Source: Bryobacterales bacterium (GTDB lineage: Bacteria > Acidobacteriota > Terriglobia > Bryobacterales > Bryobacteraceae). Taken from it: a stretch of DNA of 43,156 bases. A program made the translations under genes and the position numbers. How positions within the stretch are numbered: the stretch's first letter is position 1; every line of letters begins with the position of its first letter. Below, one piece after another: positions 15,257 through 23,200 of this stretch. The notes beneath the pieces are model-generated. The model saw only the letters and a list, made by a program, of their open reading frames with translations. It made no database searches and was not told where the DNA came from. The stretch spans positions 1 to 43,156 of the forward strand of contig DAIDIH010000167.1 in the NCBI GenBank assembly GCA_027459465.1, in the 5' to 3' direction.

Positions 15257-15290
15257 TATGCTTGTCCAGAGTTTGGCCGACCTCGGCCAG
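15241..15290 (+). repeat. Palindrome pair (dispersed 7-4-7 element)
   Basis: TTGGCAGAAACCGGCCTA (15241) and TTGGCCGACCTCGGCCAG (15273), starts 32 bp apart; 138 bp upstream of the nuclease gene. Its left half lies in the end of the 91-bp repeat. Confidence 0.55.
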
Positions 15291-15427
15291 CAAGGTTGCA
15301 AGCGCCCGTAACAGCCACCCTCCAACATTATTCGTTGAGCAGGATGTGGGACGAACCAGTCCGAGTCAATGATCGCCGCCAAGAGTCCCCGTGAGAAGCC
15401 GCCATTTCGGTAATATGGTCTTTCGTT

Positions 15428-16690
15428 ATGCTTGACCGCGTACGGTTCGAAGGCGTAGTCCAACGATACAAGCTCGACCCGGATTCGGTCTACAATACCT
15501 GGTTCGTCAACGGCGATGATCGCCTGAAGGCATTTCGCGCGATCCGTCGCGGCGTAGAACAGGTCGTCGCCGAGATCAGAGGGGGCACGTTCGGCAACGA
15601 TTTTCGGAATTCGCCCCTCGAGTTGGTCCTCAATTCGATCACCGAACAGAAGCAGGTCTTTGAAGGTGCGGCGCACGCCTTCTACTGGAAACCCAAACTG
15701 CGGATACCGGACATCTACGAGCACGAGGCCAATAAGGCATTCTTCGGCCAATTCTTGGAAGGCTGCCTTCACGCCTCTAAAGAGGACCAACTCCTGCGTG
15801 AGATTGCTAAATTGTCCGCGCGCGAGATCAAAGGACTGGGACCGGCGGTCGCAAACATTTTGTACTTTCTGCATCCGACGATTCTCCCGCCGTCAAACAC
15901 GGCGATGCTCAACGGTTTCAATCGTCTTTTTGGAGACCGGAAGAAGCTTGGCTCCTGGACCAGTTACTTGGAAATGCGTGATGTCATCCTCTCTGTGAAT
16001 CAGGACTACCGGTCTGCGCTGTCCAAGGACCTGGGCGCCATCTCGGGGCTGTTATTTGAGATCGGCGCCGACAAGCTTGTGATTGACCAAAACGCCGACC
16101 TGGTCCTTGCGACGGAGAAGAAGAGAGTCGAGGCTGCACAGAAGAAACGGCATCAGCAAGTAATCGACGAGGTGCGCCGTCAAAAAGAGCACACGAAAAT
16201 GCAATTCCTGCTGATAAAACTCGGCAAATCCCTCGGATACGACGTGATTGTGGCTGCGAACGATCGGGGCAAGGCGTTCGGGGATGACCGATTTTCGCTT
16301 CACTGCCTCGGGTCATTGCCGGCTCTAAATGTCCGCGAGGATGTCGCCGCCACGATTAACCTCATCGATGTGTTGTGGTTTGAGAGAGGCACAAACCGCG
16401 TCGCCTGCGCTTTCGAAGTCGAGAGGAGCACATCGATCTATTCGGGCCTGCTGCGCCTTGCGGACCTTTCGCTGGCCCTTCCCGATCAAGCTATCAAGGT
16501 TTTCCTGGTCGCGCCCGAGGACCGGGAACGCGAGGTGCTTGCCCAATTGAGGCGGCCATCTGTGCTGGCCAGCAACGCCGGCACCACCGCATACATCCTG
16601 TTTTCGGACCTCGATAAGCACTGTGACTCCATGTGTCGGTTCGGCTGCGGCCGGGAAGTGCTGGAGAAGATCGCCAAGGCCACAAGCTGA
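15428..16690 (+). CDS. PD-(D/E)XK-like nuclease with HhH-like region, orphan
   Basis: A 420-residue protein. Residues ~125-170 contain a helix-hairpin-helix-like stretch (LSAREIKGLGPAVANIL, then PPSNTAMLNGF) as in DNA-glycosylase-like folds. Residues 225-258 are a charged coiled coil. The C-terminal domain (260-400) has the order seen in PD-(D/E)XK restriction-like nucleases: D314 in NLIDVLWF, then E330 and E332 in FEVERSTSIYSGLLRLADL. The usual Lys of ExK is Glu here, as in BamHI (from memory). ATG 15428 is used. No methylase, helicase or partner gene is adjacent, and IS66 and DksA fragments lie just upstream, so it may be an orphan restriction or repair nuclease left by recombination. Activity is inferred. 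Confidence 0.7.
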   Translation: MLDRVRFEGVVQRYKLDPDSVYNTWFVNGDDRLKAFRAIRRGVEQVVAEIRGGTFGNDFRNSPLELVLNSITEQKQVFEGAAHAFYWKPKLRIPDIYEHEANKAFFGQFLEGCLHASKEDQLLREIAKLSAREIKGLGPAVANILYFLHPTILPPSNTAMLNGFNRLFGDRKKLGSWTSYLEMRDVILSVNQDYRSALSKDLGAISGLLFEIGADKLVIDQNADLVLATEKKRVEAAQKKRHQQVIDEVRRQKEHTKMQFLLIKLGKSLGYDVIVAANDRGKAFGDDRFSLHCLGSLPALNVREDVAATINLIDVLWFERGTNRVACAFEVERSTSIYSGLLRLADLSLALPDQAIKVFLVAPEDREREVLAQLRRPSVLASNAGTTAYILFSDLDKHCDSMCRFGCGREVLEKIAKATS

Positions 16691-16987
16691 ATCCGGTAAC
16701 TTTCCCTGAGTCGGTCACGAGTGTAGCTAGGTTGACGAGCGGCACGAGCATTCCACCGAACGAGAGTGACGGGGCAGGGCGAACTCGAGAAGCGATGTTC
16801 CGAATCAAGGAGATTCCAGACAACATGACTCGAGGGCCATTTCAGCCCAGTGTGGTATTTAACGACATTCAGAGATTGAAGTGCGTAATTTGCCCCACCT
16901 GGCCGGGTCGGACGCCAATCGACATCGGGGAAGTAACGCAGAATCTTTACCTTACGGCTTGGCCCGCAGATTGCCAAATGAGACGCC
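16691..16987. other. Intergenic gap
   Basis: No gene supported. Near its right end a TTGGC-N9-GCCAA arrangement (16959-16977) weakly recalls the palindromic element. The kinase gene may start downstream of the coordinate given for it, which would enlarge this gap. Confidence 0.35.
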
Positions 16988-18316
16988 GTGGCACATGAAA
17001 TCCCTGGACTCCGGCCGCTTGGTGCCGTGACGTCTCCCGACGGCCGCACCTCGCCGCGTGTGGCGTTCTTCGCCCCCGGATTCCCTGCCGTGCGATGCAA
17101 TCATCTCTGGAGTGCAGCCTTGGCAGCCCTGAAAGTGCAATGGGCTCGGTTGACACGGGCCGAGAATTCCGCAAAGGAGCAGAAAGAGAAATCGCCTGGG
17201 AATGTCAATTTCCTGGTAGTGGCGCTCGCTGGTTGTTTTCTGATCGTCACGGTGCTCCACCACACCATTCCGCACAGGTCCGTTTTCTGGCACAACTTCT
17301 TTCAATGGCTCTACTTCGGCTTGGCCATGATCGCCGCCGGCCGGTTCGGCCTGCGAGGGGGCCTGCTCGCCGCCGCCGCCGCTTTGATCGGCTACATTCC
17401 GCACCTTACCGAGCCGGAGTCAAACGTGGCCTTCGAAAACTACTCCGCCCAACTGCTCGTGCTATTCATTACCAGCGCCGTGATCGGCATCCTCACCGAT
17501 CGAGAGCGGTATCGGCGCGACCAGCTACAGACGGCGTTGGATGAGCTGGAACAAGCGCACCGGGACCTGCGCGCGGGCGCAGACCAACTGAGAAGGGCCG
17601 ATCGCCTCTCCGCGCTGGGGGAACTGTCGGCAAGCTTGGCGCACGAGATCCGCAATCCGCTGGCAAGTATTCAAGGCGCCATGAGCGCCCTCGACCACAG
17701 CGGCACCAACGATGAGACCTGTCGTGAACTGCGGCAGATCATATGGAAAGAGTGCGGGCGCTTGCAGCATCTCCTGGCCGGAATGCTCGACTTCGCTCGC
17801 CCGCACGGCGCCGCTTATCGGGCAGTCGACGTAACGCAAACCTTCAACTCGGTGGTCAATCTAGTGGCTCCCGCCGCGGCCAAGAGCAGCGTCAGCTTAC
17901 GGAAGGATGTTGCTCCCGGGATCCCCTCTCTGCAGTGCGATCCGGAGCAACTGACACAGGTGATACTGAACCTTACATTAAATGCGATCCAAGCCATGCC
18001 CGGCGGCGGGCAGATCGTGTTGTCTGCCTGCCAGGAGGGCTCGAATATGCTCCTGCAGGTGAGGGATGAGGGCGTCGGCATTGACGGTGAAGACGTGGAC
18101 AGGATTTTCAACCCATTCTTCACCACAAAGAAAAACGGTACCGGACTCGGCCTGGCGGTGGCTCACGGCATTGTGAATCAACACGGGGGCAGGATTGAGG
18201 CTGAAAAGAACGCGGACGATGGGATGACGTTTTCGGTAAGCTTACCCCTTCGCCGGTCGGCAACTATCCGCCCGGAGGAGGCGATCGCCGCGCGTCTCGT
18301 CCGCCCAAAGGCCTAA
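16988..18316 (+). CDS. Membrane sensor histidine kinase
   Basis: A 442-residue two-component kinase. Membrane segments lie near residues 75-160 (VNFLVVALAGCFLIVTVL; WLYFGLAMIAAGRFGL; LLVLFITSAVIGIL), followed by a coiled coil (~170-205) and the dimerisation/phosphoacceptor domain with H219 (LAHEIRNPLASIQGAM). The ATP-binding domain has the N box (LNLTLNAIQAMPGGG), G1 (VRDEGVGIDGED), F box (FNPFFTTKKNG) and G2 (TGLGLAVAHGIVNQHGG), all intact. It resembles NtrB/ZraS-type kinases. The start is uncertain: GTG 16988 gives an unusual 70-residue N-terminal extension; GTG 17135 or a TTG after it may be the true start. No regulator gene is directly adjacent on the same strand. Confidence 0.88.
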   Translation: MAHEIPGLRPLGAVTSPDGRTSPRVAFFAPGFPAVRCNHLWSAALAALKVQWARLTRAENSAKEQKEKSPGNVNFLVVALAGCFLIVTVLHHTIPHRSVFWHNFFQWLYFGLAMIAAGRFGLRGGLLAAAAALIGYIPHLTEPESNVAFENYSAQLLVLFITSAVIGILTDRERYRRDQLQTALDELEQAHRDLRAGADQLRRADRLSALGELSASLAHEIRNPLASIQGAMSALDHSGTNDETCRELRQIIWKECGRLQHLLAGMLDFARPHGAAYRAVDVTQTFNSVVNLVAPAAAKSSVSLRKDVAPGIPSLQCDPEQLTQVILNLTLNAIQAMPGGGQIVLSACQEGSNMLLQVRDEGVGIDGEDVDRIFNPFFTTKKNGTGLGLAVAHGIVNQHGGRIEAEKNADDGMTFSVSLPLRRSATIRPEEAIAARLVRPKA

Positions 18317-18392
18317 ATCACGAAATCGGCATTGGTACGTAGCACCGCCCGTGTTCAATGCGGGTTGTGAGACCCCTTGCGTCCGGTATGCT

Positions 18393-18896
18393 TCACGCAT
18401 TTCGCGTCGGGACCCGGAGCCGGCAACAGGCATGGTGAACGATCCACAGTACTTCTTTGGCGTTGAAAGGCTTCGTCAGCACATCGTATGCGCCCAGGTT
18501 CAGCACTTCTGCCCAGAGGTGTTCGTCGGCGTGGCGGCAGGCCACAATCAGCGCTGGAGGGGGATTCTTCGTGACGACCGCGCTCAGTATGTCCTTCCAG
18601 TTGCCGTCGAGCAGATTTCTCTCACAGATCAGAACGGAGACGTCTTCGGCGGACAGGTACTCCAGCGCTTGGCGGCAAGAGCGTGCCTGCAGTGCGATCC
18701 GCGTCAAGCCGTGAAGCATTCGTCTTAAGGTGATGTGGTCATCATCAAAAGAACTGATCGTCAAGACCGATCCTATCGGCCCACCAAGCGTGGTGGCGCC
18801 CCTGTTTCCGTCCTTCCTATACTCGCAGTCGTCGATTGCGGCGTAGGCGTTGCAAGCGGCTTGCTCCGGGTGGAACTCCGGCTTCATCTTCTTCAT
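18393..18896 (-). CDS. Receiver protein with Glu at the phosphoacceptor site
   Basis: A 167-residue protein. ATG 18896 has AAAGGA upstream. Residues 1-45 are a Cys-containing, non-conserved N-terminus; residues ~48-165 form a receiver domain. The acidic pocket is present (SSFDDDHITLRRML) and the conserved Lys is in VLTKPFNAKEVLW, but the phosphoacceptor strand reads SVLICERNLLDGNW, with Glu where Asp is expected. Such receivers may act as constitutively active or phosphorylation-independent switches. No output domain. Convergent with the histidine kinase, so not in its operon. Confidence 0.75.
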   Translation of the reverse strand: MKKMKPEFHPEQAACNAYAAIDDCEYRKDGNRGATTLGGPIGSVLTISSFDDDHITLRRMLHGLTRIALQARSCRQALEYLSAEDVSVLICERNLLDGNWKDILSAVVTKNPPPALIVACRHADEHLWAEVLNLGAYDVLTKPFNAKEVLWIVHHACCRLRVPTRNA

Positions 18897-19408
18897 GAAA
18901 AGTCCTTTCTCCAGGACTGCACACTCCCGGCATCTCTTTGGCAGCCAAATATGAACCTTCTCCAATGGAAGCAATTCGCCGTCCACTCCCCGTTGCCCTC
19001 GCTATTAATAACGAACTATTCCTGCAAAGCAGCGAGGCAGGCCGTTTTGGGCCAATGAGAGTGCGGCTTAGGCCCAGTTGCTCCAGTAGGCTGGGTACCA
19101 CCTTCGGACCGCAAACTGGTCCACATCAACGCGACGGCCCTCGCCGCCCGATGCGGCCGCCGCGATGTTTGTCTGCGATTGCGACTCACTTGATGAACAC
19201 GATTTCGCGCACAGACGGTCCGCCGACGAACCCTGTCGCTGTTGCGCTGGTCTTTTTCATCGGCCTTGGTCTGCCCAATTGACGATGGTGTATGGTGATC
19301 GGCTCGGGGGATACATCCAGTGGGTTGCGGTTTTTGAAGGATCGGAGGCAGACATGCCAGATGATTTCGCGGTCGCCGGGGCGTGAGGTCCAAAAAGGCC
19401 TTGCAGCC
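18897..19408. other. Intergenic region
   Basis: No gene supported on either strand. Contains the palindrome CAGGCCGTTTTGGGCCAA (19038-19055) and a weak partner near 19068. Confidence 0.45.
19038..19055 (+). repeat. 18-bp palindrome copy
   Basis: CAGGCCGTTTTGGGCCAA with a TTTT centre as in 3443-3460. Confidence 0.45.
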
Positions 19409-20371
19409 TCAACGCGAGGGTGAGTAGTAGCCCGCACGGGCGTACACTTGCAGTGGAGGGAACCCTTTGGGCGGGGTCACTTTGACTTGGATCTTCCGCC
19501 ATTTGCCCGGCGACGGTTCAGGGGCGGTGCGGTATCCCAGAACATAGCGGTCGTGCAGTGCAAGGCCGATCTTCGCGGCTATGTCGTCCATCTCATTCAC
19601 GTCCCGGACGATGAAATGCAGTCCACCGGTTGTTTGGGCAAGGTCCTCCAGGAGCCGTGGACCTTCCATCTCTTCCCTGGCGCGCGGGTTGTCGTGGATT
19701 CCGATCGCGTGGATCTGCACGTCGGTTTCCTGTGCCAGCCTGCGCAACTCCTTTTCAGAGTATCTGCTGTGATTGTCCCCGCCGTCCGAAATGATCAATA
19801 CTGCTTTGCGCGCGTTGTGGGCAGACCGCATATTGCCCAAGGCCAGGTAAACCGCGTCAATCAGAGCAGTGCTGCCGCCCGCATTCGCAAACAGTAGGGC
19901 GTTCTCGATAGTCTCCTCCTCCGAAGTGAAGTTCACCCGCATCTCGGGCCTGTCCGCGAAGGTCATCAGAAAAGTCTCGTCCTCTGGGGCCAAGTCCCGG
20001 AGGAATGCGCGGAGCGCCAGACGTACGCCGGACATCTTATCTCTCATGCTTCCGCTGAGGTCCACCAGCAGTCCGACCGATATCGGTGCGTCCTCATTGT
20101 TGAACGAGACGATGGGTTGCTCGGCCTTGTCCTCAAAAACCGTGAAATTGTCCTTGTCCAGTCCACTGACCACGCGCCCCCGCCGATCCGTCACCGTAAC
20201 CGGTACCAAGACGAGGTTGACATCCACGCGAATCGAATGCTCCCGCGGACGTACTCCCAGGTTGCTGGTCATCCTATCCAGCAACTCCGGTCCGGACTGC
20301 CCGCTTGCGGTGGCAGTACAGAACAGGGACAGGAAAACCGCGCCTTGGCCGAAAGATCGAAGACCGCGCAT
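19409..20371 (-). CDS. VWA-domain protein (VWFA-related Acidobacterial type), copy 1
   Basis: A 320-residue exported protein. Signal peptide residues 1-24. Residues 47-95 form the beta domain typical of the VWFA-related Acidobacterial family (VDVNLVLVPVTVTDRRGRVV ... FTVFEDKAEQPI). The VWA domain spans ~97-285 with a complete MIDAS: DLSGS at 104-108, the Thr in GGSTALIDAV, and the Asp in ISDGGDNHS. Such domains bind a divalent ion and partner proteins. ATG 20371 has GGGAGGTGA upstream. Divergent from the ECF sigma gene across a 127-bp gap that contains a 10-bp inverted repeat, so the pair may be co-regulated. A second VWA gene lies at 21812. Confidence 0.9.
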   Translation of the reverse strand: MRGLRSFGQGAVFLSLFCTATASGQSGPELLDRMTSNLGVRPREHSIRVDVNLVLVPVTVTDRRGRVVSGLDKDNFTVFEDKAEQPIVSFNNEDAPISVGLLVDLSGSMRDKMSGVRLALRAFLRDLAPEDETFLMTFADRPEMRVNFTSEEETIENALLFANAGGSTALIDAVYLALGNMRSAHNARKAVLIISDGGDNHSRYSEKELRRLAQETDVQIHAIGIHDNPRAREEMEGPRLLEDLAQTTGGLHFIVRDVNEMDDIAAKIGLALHDRYVLGYRTAPEPSPGKWRKIQVKVTPPKGFPPLQVYARAGYYSPSR

Positions 20372-20421
20372 GACTCACCTCCCGCGAATTACGGCGTACA
20401 AATAGCTCGCGAGCAAGACGG

Positions 20422-20456
20422 CTGCCACGCCTCCACGCGAGCAGCGGGCGTGGCAG
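20422..20456. promoter_or_regulatory. 10-bp inverted repeat between VWA and sigma genes
   Basis: CTGCCACGCC and GGCGTGGCAG are a perfect inverted repeat with a 15-bp spacer in the divergent gap. A separate 10-bp palindrome GCTCGCGAGC lies at 20405-20414. Candidate operator for both genes; it differs from the dispersed 18-bp element. Confidence 0.5.
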
Positions 20457-20498
20457 GCCACGTGCAGCAACCTCGCGTAACGCAATTGAGGTGAGCTT

Positions 20499-21128
20499 GT
20501 GATCGCCTACGGTTCAGATTCGAACCGCCGCGTCGCCACGGGCACGGATGTGGTCCTGGCTGAGCGGGCTGGTGATCCAACCGCTTTCGGCGAGCTCATC
20601 AAAACGGCATACCCACGGCTGTTGCGCACGGCAAGGAGGGTTCTCCGCAACAGCGCCGATGCTGAGGACGCCGTCCAAGAAGCACTCTACAATGCGCTGA
20701 TTCACATCCGGGAATACCGGTATGATTTCGCCTTCTCAGCCTGGCTGCTGCGAATTACGGTCAACCAGGCGATCACGCTCATCGGTAGGAGAAAACCTGA
20801 AGTCGCATGGTTGGACTCGCCACTCCGGCCGCTGGCCGGTCCGAATCCTGAACAAACATTCTTGGATAAGGAATACGTCCAGGTGCTCACCGATGGCATT
20901 TCACGTCTACCGCTACTCTATCGCTCCGTCTTGAGCTTGAGCGAACTGGAGGACCTGAGCAACTCCGAGATCGCAGCCGTGCTCGAGCTAAAGGAGAACA
21001 ACGTCAAAGTATGTCTCCATCGCGGCCGACCGACGCTTCACCGAATTCTGGCCGGATCGAATTGGCGCATTTCGGCCAAATCGTTTTCCCGTCCTGCCTC
21101 AGATAGACGACTGGGGCCGGCCACGTAA
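20499..21128 (+). CDS. ECF-type RNA polymerase sigma factor
   Basis: A 209-residue sigma-70 family protein with region 2 (AFGELIKTAYPRLLRTARRV, then SADAEDAVQEALYNA and FSAWLLRITVNQAI) and region 4 (LPLLYRSVLSLSELEDLS, then NSEIAAVLELKENNVKVCLHRGR). This is the ECF layout. GTG 20499 has GAGG seven bases upstream. After the HTH (about residue 180) the frame continues for ~25 residues into DNA containing the dispersed palindrome (21062-21079); that tail is probably not conserved and the natural stop may have been lost. No anti-sigma gene is adjacent; the flanking VWA genes may be its targets. Confidence 0.9.
   Translation: MIAYGSDSNRRVATGTDVVLAERAGDPTAFGELIKTAYPRLLRTARRVLRNSADAEDAVQEALYNALIHIREYRYDFAFSAWLLRITVNQAITLIGRRKPEVAWLDSPLRPLAGPNPEQTFLDKEYVQVLTDGISRLPLLYRSVLSLSELEDLSNSEIAAVLELKENNVKVCLHRGRPTLHRILAGSNWRISAKSFSRPASDRRLGPAT
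21062..21079 (+). repeat. 18-bp palindrome copy inside the sigma-factor 3' end
   Basis: TTGGCGCATTTCGGCCAA, one base different from 37434-37451. A weak partner may start near 21093. Confidence 0.55.
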
Positions 21129-21140
21129 GAGGAGAATGTC

Positions 21141-21386
21141 GTGAGAACCGTCTGGCTGTTGGCGTCGTTATTGCCGGCAGTGGCAGCTTCGCGCCCGGAT
21201 ACCGACGCTGAAGCGCAACGCAATCAGACGCCGGTACATGCCGCAAAGGCTCCCAGCAGTGTTCTCAAGAACACAACAGTAAAGGTCGGTATGGCCTCCA
21301 CACCGCGGGGATCTCGTGGAACTTCCGGGGGCTGTCCCAAAGCTTTCCCGCTTTTAAGAGCGGACTGCCCCGAAATGGAGCCTTGA
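21141..21386 (+). CDS. Small secreted peptide gene, probably frameshifted
   Basis: GTG 21141 has AGGAG eight bases upstream and begins a signal peptide (RTVWLLASLLPAVAAS), giving 81 residues. Near 21320-21345 the coding sense seems to move to another plus frame, which then runs to the stop at 21557-21559 and contains two copies of a 42-codon unit beginning S(F/L)PAF(K/R). The intact gene was perhaps ~135 residues, secreted and rich in Arg and Pro. No family recognised. It follows the sigma-factor gene by 12 bp and so may belong to its transcription unit. Confidence 0.4.
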   Translation: MRTVWLLASLLPAVAASRPDTDAEAQRNQTPVHAAKAPSSVLKNTTVKVGMASTPRGSRGTSGGCPKAFPLLRADCPEMEP

Positions 21387-21559
21387 TGCGAAGAACACCG
21401 CGATGGAGGGCCGCGCCCCAGCAACCTTCGTCAGGCCGTCCAAGGGTCTCAAGCGGACCGTCTCGTAGTTTGCCGGCTTTCAGGGGCGCACTGCCGCGAA
21501 TTGCAGACCCGATGCGAACGACACCGCGCTGGAGGATTGCGCGGCCCGGGCGGAAATAG
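21341..21559 (+). repeat. Tandem 126-bp coding repeat
   Basis: Unit 1 starts at 21341 (SFPAFKSGLPRNGALMRRTP then RWR) and unit 2 at 21467 (SLPAFRGALPRIADPMRTTP then RWR), in one plus-strand frame that ends at TAG 21557. Unit 2 is cut short. An earlier degenerate unit may precede 21341. Confidence 0.55.
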
Positions 21560-21595
21560 GAATTGAAGCGCCGGCCACCCGCCAACGGAGGATCA

Positions 21596-21802
21596 ATGGG
21601 CAATCACCGAGATACCACGAAGCACCCCACGGGGGCGTGCCTGCGCCTGAACACCTTGCACTGCGAGGCAGGCGAAGCGACGGTGCGGGAGGTAGTGGAC
21701 GTCGGGAATGCGTTCACGCTGGTCCGCAACGCGTATGATCACGGCGAGATGCGGTTTAGGGTAGCGCTCGCCAATCTACAGACTCTTACAGGTACCTTCT
21801 GA
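21596..21802 (+). pseudogene. TolC-family C-terminal remnant
   Basis: A 68-codon ORF with a good ribosome site (GGAG five bases before ATG 21596). Its product reads CLRLNTLHCEAGEATVREVV, then DVGNAFTLVRNAYDHGEMRF and RVALANLQTLTGTF, closely like the last ~50 residues of outer-membrane efflux proteins (EVVDAQN...ARNAYDDG..RYRVALANLQTLTG). All earlier parts of the ~420-residue protein are missing. Likely a remnant of a metal-efflux channel gene; the decayed TolC gene at 42540 belongs to a similar group. Confidence 0.75.
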
Positions 21803-21811
21803 GAGGGCTCT

Positions 21812-22753
21812 ATGATGATCGAAAGAAGAGCGATTCTGCTGCCGCTTTGGGCCGCCGTAGCAAAGGGCTTGGCAGGGCTGCCGCAGGAACATAAGCATGA
21901 TGCCGAGCGGTCTCCGCTGTTCAGGGTGGAAACGAACCTCGTTTCGCTCGACGTGACGGTCACGGATCGAAACGGCAAGGCCATCGATGGGCTGCACAAG
22001 GAGGATTTCGTCATCCAGGAGAACCAGGTTGAACAGGACTTGGTCTTCTTCACCCATGAGCAAAGAGCCGTATCCTGGGGCATCATCCTGGACCGTAGCG
22101 GCAGCATGGCCGGTATGATGGACGAAGTCTACAACGCCGCACTGCACTCGATCGAAGCCGGCACACGACAGGATGAAGCCTTCATTATGGCGTTCGACCA
22201 TCTGGTGGAGATTGTCCAGGACTTCACTTCCGACCGAAAGCTACTAGTAAGGGCGATCAAAGACATTGCGGCCGGTGGTACTACGGCCTTGTACGACGCC
22301 GTCGGCCTGGGTGGCGATCACATCAGGCGTGGGAAACACCAGAAGAAAGTGCTGGTAGTCGTCACCGACGGGGACGATAATGCGAGCCATATCCGCTTCG
22401 ACAGGCTGCTGGACATGGTTCGCCAAAGCGAGACACTCGTCTACATAGTCGCTTTCTTCAGCCCGGTGGAAGCGGACATCTTCAGTCTCCTTGGCAACCA
22501 AATCAAAGAGGAGTTGAAGCGCCTGGCCGACGAGACCGGCGGCATGGCCTACTTCCCCAAAGACATGAAAGAATGCGATAACGTCTGCCGGGACATCGCC
22601 GTACAGGTCAGCCGACAATACAACCTCGGCTACTATCCGAAGGATACCGACTGGAACGGCCGTTGGCGCGATATCCGGGTCGCCGTCCCCGGGCTGGAGA
22701 ACGCGCTCGTCAGGGCAAGAACAGGCTATTTTGCGCGCCACAACACCGTATGA
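21812..22753 (+). CDS. VWA-domain protein (VWFA-related Acidobacterial type), copy 2
   Basis: A 313-residue exported protein. Hydrophobic leader (residues 7-24), then the Acidobacterial VWFA-related beta domain (VETNLVSLDVTVTDRNGKAI ... FVIQENQVEQDLVFF), then the VWA domain with MIDAS DRSGS at 94-98, GGTTALYDAV, and VTDGDDN. It ends with YNLGYYPKDTDWNGRWRDIR, the family's C-terminal motif, as in copy 1. ATG 21812 has GAGAGG upstream. It follows the TolC remnant and is followed by a small membrane-protein gene. The metal-ion site is intact, so ligand binding is possible; the ligand is unknown. Confidence 0.9.
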   Translation: MMIERRAILLPLWAAVAKGLAGLPQEHKHDAERSPLFRVETNLVSLDVTVTDRNGKAIDGLHKEDFVIQENQVEQDLVFFTHEQRAVSWGIILDRSGSMAGMMDEVYNAALHSIEAGTRQDEAFIMAFDHLVEIVQDFTSDRKLLVRAIKDIAAGGTTALYDAVGLGGDHIRRGKHQKKVLVVVTDGDDNASHIRFDRLLDMVRQSETLVYIVAFFSPVEADIFSLLGNQIKEELKRLADETGGMAYFPKDMKECDNVCRDIAVQVSRQYNLGYYPKDTDWNGRWRDIRVAVPGLENALVRARTGYFARHNTV

Positions 22754-22824
22754 TTCGAAATCACCCGACCTGTTCGCCTCTGCCTTGGCGCAGAATTGCC
22801 TGCTCCGGCGTCAAAGGATCAACC

Positions 22825-23097
22825 ATGCCGCTTGTTGGAATCACAAATCGCGGTCTGACGACGCTGGCTATTTTAGTAGCGCTCCTCTGGGGCTGCCTTG
22901 TAGCGGAGCGCGTCACCGCAGTCAGGGCTAATCGGGAAGCCAGCCAAGTGATCGAGCAACTCCGGCGGCTCCGAATGAAGAGGTTTGTAGAACCGGCTCC
23001 GCAAATTCCGGCTCGGCCCTGGATGAGGCCTCACCCTCTCGTGACCGCCTGGTCGCGCCCTGTCTCAAGTCAGCCTAAATCCGCATACGAGCGCTGA
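22825..23097 (+). CDS. Small single-pass membrane protein
   Basis: A 90-residue protein with one membrane helix (residues 9-27, LTTLAILVALLWGCLVAERV) followed by a basic amphipathic helix (REASQVIEQLRRLRMKR) and a Pro-rich tail. ATG 22825 has AAGGA upstream. An alternative ATG 22750 overlaps the VWA stop as ATGA and would suggest translational coupling. No family recognised. The position directly behind the VWA gene suggests an accessory subunit. Confidence 0.55.
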   Translation: MPLVGITNRGLTTLAILVALLWGCLVAERVTAVRANREASQVIEQLRRLRMKRFVEPAPQIPARPWMRPHPLVTAWSRPVSSQPKSAYER

Positions 23098-23200
23098 ACT
23101 CCGCCAAACCGAACCGACGAACCGCGCCAGCACGATTACCTTTCGGCACGCTAGCGGAGGTGCACGCGGTCGGAGAATTGGTCCTGATGGGCGCTGATCT

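Noticed and set aside
21265-21603. Minus-strand frame with repeated peptide PLKAGKL
   Set aside because: The repeat is explained by the 126-bp plus-strand duplication, and the plus strand has the ribosome site and signal peptide.
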